Positions 62,194-64,000 of a stretch of DNA of 64,000 bases are shown here, piece by piece. The stretch is taken from the NCBI RefSeq assembly GCF_014644415.1, contig NZ_BMKQ01000002.1, positions 1-64,000 of the forward strand. The letters run 5' to 3'. Both the position numbers and the translations under genes were made by a program. Source of the stretch: Marmoricola endophyticus. Lineage in GTDB: Bacteria > Actinomycetota > Actinomycetes > Propionibacteriales > Nocardioidaceae. The notes under the pieces are model-generated. The model saw nothing but the letters and a program-made list of their open reading frames with translations. It ran no database searches and had not been told where the DNA came from. Within the stretch, counting starts at the first letter, position 1, and each line of letters begins with the position of its first letter.

Positions 62194-63060
62194 TTGGCTA
62201 GAAGTCCGGCGCACCGCATCGGCCAGATCATCGGCTACGCAATGGAGCAGTCTGTAGAGCCCTTGCTACAAGCGGTCGCGGAAGAGCATGGCTTGTACCT
62301 TGACACCATTGGTCCGCGCCCTGCGCGAGACGGTAAACGCCTTGTCACTTGGGAAAATGACTCTGGCGGTAAGAACAATCTCGACTTCGTTCTTGAGCGG
62401 GGTGGCACACCCGAGAATTTCGGGGAACCGGTTGCCTTCATCGAATCGGCATGGCGTCGTTACACAAAGCACTCGGTCAACAAGGCAGGTGAGATCACGG
62501 CGGCCCTCTTGCCACTGCTTCAGCGACACTCGCGCTCGCGGCCGTTTCTTGGGGCGGTCGTCTCTGGAGTGTGGACCGAGGGCGGGATAGGCCACATGGT
62601 GGGGCAAGGGGTTCGGGTACTCCATATCCCACGCGAGGTGATCGTTGATTGCTTCGCGAGGTTTGGAATAGATGCTGACTACGACGAGCACACGACGATC
62701 GACCACCTCCAAATGCAGGTCGACGCGTGGGACGCGCTGAGCGATTCCGAGCGACAGTCGCTGTCTCGGTCGCTTATGCAGGAAAGTCCAGATCGATATG
62801 CCATATTTCGCGAAACGCTCGACCGTCACCTACGCCGCCGCGTGAGCCGCGTATTGATTCTCGCTCTGCACGGTGAGCAAGCATTCTTCAACACAGCGGC
62901 AGAGGCTGTGCAGAGTCTACGCGAATACGAGAACACGACGCACGAGCCGATGCTTCTCGCTCGAATCGAAGTGCAGATCTACTACACAAACGAGGACCGG
63001 ATCGAGGCGCAATTTTCCGAGCCGGTAGAAGCGATCGCGTGGCTCGAGAGCCAGGCGTAA
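62194..63060 (+). CDS. Probable restriction endonuclease, PD-(D/E)xK-like
   Basis: 288 residues from a TTG at 62194, three bases after the methyltransferase stop; an ATG lies 16 codons in. The order of acidic residues fits a PD-(D/E)xK nuclease: Asp64 in NNLDFVLERG and Glu84 in PVAFIESAWRRYTKHSVNKA. Ala86 stands where the usual lysine would be, with Lys92 nearby as a possible replacement. The N-terminus HRIGQIIGYAMEQSVEPLLQ and HGLYLDTIGPRPARDGK look conserved in type. The tail is helical and acidic. Pairing with a methyltransferase supports the call; the fold is inferred by eye. Confidence 0.65.
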   Translation: MARSPAHRIGQIIGYAMEQSVEPLLQAVAEEHGLYLDTIGPRPARDGKRLVTWENDSGGKNNLDFVLERGGTPENFGEPVAFIESAWRRYTKHSVNKAGEITAALLPLLQRHSRSRPFLGAVVSGVWTEGGIGHMVGQGVRVLHIPREVIVDCFARFGIDADYDEHTTIDHLQMQVDAWDALSDSERQSLSRSLMQESPDRYAIFRETLDRHLRRRVSRVLILALHGEQAFFNTAAEAVQSLREYENTTHEPMLLARIEVQIYYTNEDRIEAQFSEPVEAIAWLESQA

Positions 63061-63360
63061 TCGCGAGTCGAGAAGCGATGCCGGGCGTGAGTGGCGCACT
63101 GTTTCTCGCCCGGCTGCCTAACTAGGCGTCATGCGGTCCGCGCGGCGCTCGGCATGATCCCGCACCTCGGTCACGCAGGCCCCCGTTTCGTCATGTCCTG
63201 TTTCATGCGCGAGCGAACTCGCCGCCGCTGAGGCGTCGCGCAAGCCGCAACGGGGCACGATCAAATTCTTACGCACTTGTTCGCGCTGGTCAGAGCGTCG
63301 CTGGGATTCTTACGGTTCTCTCCTCTTGACCGAGGCCGGTTGTGGGCTAACGGTCTCCCC
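63061..63360. other. Gap between the R-M operon and a small gene
   Basis: A 300-base stretch. It holds the terminator-like hairpin at 63080-63114 and, at its end, a promoter with TTGACC (63326-63331), 16-base spacer, and TAACGG (63348-63353). No gene was recognised in between. Confidence 0.45.
63080..63114 (+). terminator. Hairpin after the R-M genes
   Basis: Perfect arms GCCGGGCG (63080-63087) and CGCCCGGC (63107-63114), 20 bases after the endonuclease stop. Probable terminator of the R-M operon. Confidence 0.55.
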
Positions 63361-63594
63361 ATGAATGCATACGAGACTGCCACAAATCGGACCGCCGAGA
63401 TCCTTCACGCCGCGATCGGGGAGGCTGTGGAGGACGTCGCCTTCGCGGACCTTGTCGACTCGGTCGTCGACGCGAACGCGGGCGCGTTCCTCGACCCGAT
63501 CGAGCCGGCCCTCCGGCTCGCCAGCCGGGTAGCGGCACGCACAAGAGCCCCGGTCCCTCGCGAGGAGGGCCGGGGCCTCGTCGTGCTCAGGTGA
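63361..63594 (+). CDS. Small unknown protein of the island, 77 aa
   Basis: ATG at 63361, seven bases after the TAACGG -10, so probably leaderless. The first ~55 residues look protein-like (NRTAEILHAAIGEAVEDVAF; ADLVDSVVDANAGAFLDPIE). The last ~17 codons run through a GC-rich hairpin (63547-63576), so the 3' end of the gene doubles as terminator sequence. Function unknown. Confidence 0.5.
   Translation: MNAYETATNRTAEILHAAIGEAVEDVAFADLVDSVVDANAGAFLDPIEPALRLASRVAARTRAPVPREEGRGLVVLR
63547..63576. terminator. Bidirectional hairpin between convergent small genes
   Basis: Arms 63547-63556 and 63567-63576 pair over ten positions with one G-T pair (GCCCCGGTCC with GGGCCGGGGC). It lies where the genes at 63361 and 63587 converge. 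Confidence 0.55.
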
Positions 63595-63943
63595 GCGTGT
63601 CGTAGGCGATCGCTCTCGCGACTGCCTGTTCGCGTTCGCGGAGGGCGGCCTCGTCGACGTCGACGTCGCCGTTAGCGTGGTCGAGGATCTCTTCGTCTAC
63701 CGGGGGTAGGCCGAGCCGCTCGCGGATGTCGTCCTCGATGAGGCATGCGGCGCGGAAGATGACGTCGGCGTACTCGCCGCCGGGCTCCAGACTGAGCGCG
63801 TCGGCGTAGGAGGTCGCCTTCTCCGAGATCGTGGCGCCGAGGAGTGACTCCGGATCGAAGCGCGGGTAGCCCGGGAGACCTTCGTCCGCGAGGTCGAGGC
63901 GACCGCTGCCGGTCGCGCTGTGCTGTTGCTTGCGTCGGGCCAT
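63587..63943 (-). CDS. Small acidic protein of the island, 118 aa
   Basis: ATG at 63941-63943. Acidic and helical, with a basic start (MARRKQQHSATGSGR), YPRFDPESLLGATISEKATS, YADVIFRAACLIEDDIRERL and DVDEAALREREQAVARAIAY. No membrane helix or catalytic motif. Four bases upstream lies the stop of another minus-strand frame, suggesting an operon entering from beyond the window. Function unknown. Confidence 0.6.
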   Translation of the reverse strand: MARRKQQHSATGSGRLDLADEGLPGYPRFDPESLLGATISEKATSYADALSLEPGGEYADVIFRAACLIEDDIRERLGLPPVDEEILDHANGDVDVDEAALREREQAVARAIAYDTLT

Positions 63944-63947
63944 ACGC

Positions 63948-64000
63948 TCAGCGCCTCCCGTTCGCGGCGCCCCAGCGGGTTCGCGCGGCCTTGCGAGCAG
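63948..64000 (-). CDS. C-terminal end of a gene cut by the right edge
   Basis: The minus strand reads in from the right edge and ends with ARKAARTRWGAANGRR before a TGA at 63948-63950. The basic, helical tail and the four-base spacing to the next ATG look like a genuine gene end. Too short for any family call. Confidence 0.4.
   Translation of the reverse strand, partial: ARKAARTRWGAANGRR

Larger units (their letters stand above)
59977..64000. mobile_element. Foreign island with restriction-modification genes, left junction inside cpaF
   Basis: From about 59977 to the right edge the DNA is visibly less GC-rich. It uses TTG starts and codons such as TTT, AAT and ACA that are rare on the left. 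It carries an unknown gene, a DNA methyltransferase, a probable endonuclease and small unknown genes. No integrase, transposase, terminal repeat or the rest of cpaF was found in the window, so the right end lies outside and the transfer mechanism is open. Confidence 0.65.

Noticed and set aside
59977-64000. Classical integrative element or transposon ends for the island
   Set aside because: No integrase, transposase, tRNA site or terminal inverted repeat can be seen in the window; only the left junction in cpaF is supported.

Overview
The window is chromosome from a high-GC actinobacterium. Many GTG starts, four-base ATGA/GTGA stop-start overlaps and extended -10 hexamers a few bases before the start codon all point there. 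Gene content (NAD-dependent large glutamate dehydrogenase, WS/DGAT acyltransferase, Ku with a split LigD, WXG100 proteins, DUF6912, DUF2505) fits a Nocardioides-type member of the Propionibacteriales. The genus call is an inference from family content, not from a marker gene. No rRNA, tRNA, CRISPR array or transposase was recognised.

Layout. 1-3.6 kb: membrane protein (cut by the left edge), a small conserved protein, an excisionase-type HTH protein, and a CpaB-like SAF protein with a CpaE-like ATPase. 3.6-24.6 kb is ordinary core genome: cupredoxin-like lipoprotein plus membrane protein, WS/DGAT, DUF6912, proline-degradation dehydrogenase (pruA), DUF2505, dtd, NCS1 permease plus isochorismatase-like hydrolase, the 1643-residue glutamate dehydrogenase, a TetR/CPBP divergent pair with a clear operator, an M20 peptidase, an SDR, and an NHEJ set (Ku facing a ligase and a polymerase encoded as two translationally coupled genes).

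24.6-48 kb is the most interesting part and looks like a type VII-like secretion and effector neighbourhood. It starts with a WXG100 protein, a 1789-residue RHS protein with its own helical WXG-like head, and a membrane protein with an Imm1-like tail. Next comes a small WXG-like protein, a DUF1023 alpha/beta hydrolase with a WxG-containing head, and an LppA-like lipoprotein. Last is a four-gene minus-strand operon: a 990-residue exported cysteine-containing coiled-coil protein, a periplasmic-binding-protein-like lipoprotein, a 1422-residue FHA-FtsK/SpoIIIE ATPase of EssC-like build, and a small membrane protein. It lies divergent from a transmembrane Ser/Thr kinase that could act on the FHA axis. 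None of the usual EccB/EccD/MycP partners is visible.

48-58 kb: a second LppA-like lipoprotein, a SulP transporter with STAS domain, then a phosphonate-use island. A six-gene minus operon (FAD oxidoreductase, phnD, phnC, phnE, phosphonoacetate hydrolase, alcohol dehydrogenase) is divergent from a GntR/UTRA regulator coupled to a phosphonatase-like HAD. Two matching inverted repeats in the divergent gap look like the regulator's operators.

58-64 kb: a tandem duplication of an unrecognised small protein gene, then a tad/pilus cpaF gene broken after about 105 codons. The break is followed by lower-GC foreign DNA carrying an unknown gene, a DNA methyltransferase, a probable restriction endonuclease and small unknown genes up to the right edge.
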